Below are positions 7,102 through 7,782 of a stretch of DNA of 7,782 nucleotides, piece by piece (position 1 is the stretch's first letter; each line of letters begins with the position of its first letter). The position numbers and the translations under genes are program-made. Where the stretch lies: the NCBI GenBank assembly GCA_963626295.1, contig CAVFWS010000089.1, positions 1 to 7,782 of the forward strand, read 5' to 3'. A model generated the notes under the pieces. It did not search any database. It was not told the origin of the DNA and saw only the letters and a list, made by a program, of their open reading frames with translations. Source of the stretch: UBA1731 sp963626295 (GTDB taxonomy: Bacteria > Verrucomicrobiota > Kiritimatiellia > RFP12 > UBA1067).

Positions 7102-7636
7102 CACATTTACCTTTCAGCCAATCAGCCAGTTTCCCGGCTTCAACTTTGAGACTTTCCGCCGAACCGTCATTGACTACCACATAGTCGGAACGCGCCGCCT
7201 TCTCCTCCACGGGGATCTGTGCGGCCAGACGGGCTTCGGCATGCTCTTCCGAATAGCCGCGCAACACGGTCATCCTTGCGACCTGTGCGCTGCGGGGGGA
7301 AGAAACGCAGACAATTATATCATAATCGGATTCCCAATGGCACTCAAAAAGAAGAGGTATTATCTCTATCCTCATGCGGCCAGGCGACGCAGACGAGGAA
7401 AACGCCTCGAGCCGCTCCCTTATGATCGGGTGCAGACGGGCCTCAAGCTCCATGCGCCTCGCCGGGTCCGCGAACACCTCGTCGGCAATCCGCCGCCGCT
7501 CTTCCGCCGGGACAAGCTCGTGCGCGACGTCGTCGGCATCAAGCGTCTCTATGCCGAATTCGTTCAGGTATCTGGCGAGAAGCGACTTCCCGCAGGCGAT
7601 TCCGCCGGTAAGCGCGATGCGTGGCATGTTCATCAT
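7094..7636 (-). CDS. coaE: CoaE, dephospho-CoA kinase, short form
   Basis: CoaE phosphorylates the 3' hydroxyl of dephospho-CoA with ATP, the final step of coenzyme A synthesis. In the 180-aa product I see the P-loop LTGGIACGKS (9-18), the DADDVAH motif near 33-39 (Asp of the DAD motif is catalytic in the family), LEARLHPIIRE near 64-74, IPLLFE near 92-97, and the C-terminal ADP-side block with Q/R residues and AAQIPVEEKAARSDYVVVNDGS. Compared from memory with E. coli CoaE (206 aa), about 20-22 residues are missing between DADDVAHELV and the RRRIADEVFADP segment, a CoA-domain region. Three ATG codons (7636, 7633, 7627) are candidate starts; none has a Shine-Dalgarno site, so I list the longest. 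Heptamer repeats begin 5 bases upstream and contain stops that bar a longer N-terminus. The 3' end overlaps rho. Confidence 0.95.
   Translation of the reverse strand: MMNMPRIALTGGIACGKSLLARYLNEFGIETLDADDVAHELVPAEERRRIADEVFADPARRMELEARLHPIIRERLEAFSSSASPGRMRIEIIPLLFECHWESDYDIIVCVSSPRSAQVARMTVLRGYSEEHAEARLAAQIPVEEKAARSDYVVVNDGSAESLKVEAGKLADWLKGKCDD
7110..7114 (-). promoter_or_regulatory. ribosome binding site for rho inside the coaE end
   Basis: AAAGG on the minus strand lies within the last codons of coaE, 8 bases before ATG at 7101 and 5 bases before the alternative GTG at 7104. Its position fits coupled translation of coaE and rho and slightly favours ATG. Confidence 0.45.
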
Positions 7637-7640
7637 TTTT

Positions 7641-7722
7641 GATTTGCGATTTACGATTTACGATTTACGATTGCATTTGGGCATTTACGATTTTTCGATT
7701 TACGATTTGCGATTGCATTTGG
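7641..7722. repeat. heptanucleotide tandem repeat array (GATTTAC / GATTTGC units)
   Basis: On the plus strand the units GATTTGC, GATTTAC, GATTTAC, GATTTAC lie head to tail at 7641-7668 and are closed by GATTGCATTTGG (7669-7680). After a degenerate stretch, GATTTAC, GATTTGC (7697-7710) are again closed by GATTGCATTTGG (7711-7722). The two closing blocks are 42 bases apart, a multiple of seven. The array is AT-rich in a GC-rich window and ends 5 bases before the coaE ATG, so it occupies the whole 5' flank. Its role is unknown. Confidence 0.9.
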
Positions 7723-7746
7723 AGATTTGGGCATTGATCTTAAGGG

Positions 7747-7782
7747 CTATCCCACCTATCCCTTCTACATCTCTACACCTCT
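7747..7782. repeat. degenerate 8-9-base tandem repeat at the window edge
   Basis: Four units, each starting with CTA, follow one another on the plus strand: CTATCCCAC (7747-7755), CTATCCCTT (7756-7764), CTACATCT (7765-7772) and CTACACCT (7773-7780), then CT at the edge. On the minus strand this is a purine-rich tract with GGGATAG twice. It differs in unit from the neighbouring heptamer array and probably continues beyond the window. No gene or promoter can be recognised in 7637-7782. Confidence 0.6.

Noticed and set aside
1813..7149. A 1778-codon open frame on the plus strand, antisense to folC, uvrA, rho and coaE
   Set aside because: It crosses several genes with strong family motifs on the other strand, shows no recognisable domain, is very rich in Arg, His, Leu and Ala, and is the expected shadow of GC-rich coding sequence lacking certain codons.
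7641..7722. CRISPR array
   Set aside because: Units are 7 bases with no spacers of regular length and no cas genes in the window.

Overview
The window is GC-rich and almost fully coding on the minus strand. It holds one tightly packed housekeeping cluster, read from high to low coordinates: coaE, rho, uvrA, folC, queA. A separate small unit follows: a 31-codon gene for a very basic peptide and a tRNA-Cys gene that runs off the left edge. The coaE-rho pair is a gene order known from Chlamydiae and related phyla (polA-coaE-rho in Chlamydia). I therefore favour a bacterium of the Planctomycetota-Verrucomicrobiota-Chlamydiota (PVC) group, perhaps Verrucomicrobiota, Kiritimatiellota or Lentisphaerota. 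This is an inference from gene order and general protein character, not a proven placement.

Layout. Positions 7637-7782 are non-coding and made largely of short tandem repeats, a 7-base family (GATTTAC-like) and an 8-9-base family (CTATCCCAC-like). Positions 7094-7636 hold coaE (last step of coenzyme A synthesis). Its end overlaps rho (transcription termination helicase). Then come uvrA (damage recognition in nucleotide excision repair) after a 12-base gap, folC (folate polyglutamylation) and queA (queuosine synthesis). The small gaps and the coaE/rho overlap point to one polycistronic transcript. The genes do not form one pathway; together they are a core-genome housekeeping cluster. Between queA and the small basic gene lie about 100 bases containing a good promoter.

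The start codons deserve attention. folC and queA have upstream TTG codons in frame, and rho has an upstream GTG, but in each case a nearby ATG fits better. Two genes, queA and the 31-aa basic gene, have an extended -10 box ending exactly 8 bases before the ATG, so the predicted transcript starts about 2 bases before the start codon and would be essentially leaderless.

Other points worth a look are a CoaE that lacks roughly 20 residues of the usual CoA-domain region, a changed residue in a conserved QueA motif, heavy AUA isoleucine codon use in GC-rich genes, and the repeats placed 5 bases before coaE. No mobile element, CRISPR array, defence island or evident new multi-gene system is present.
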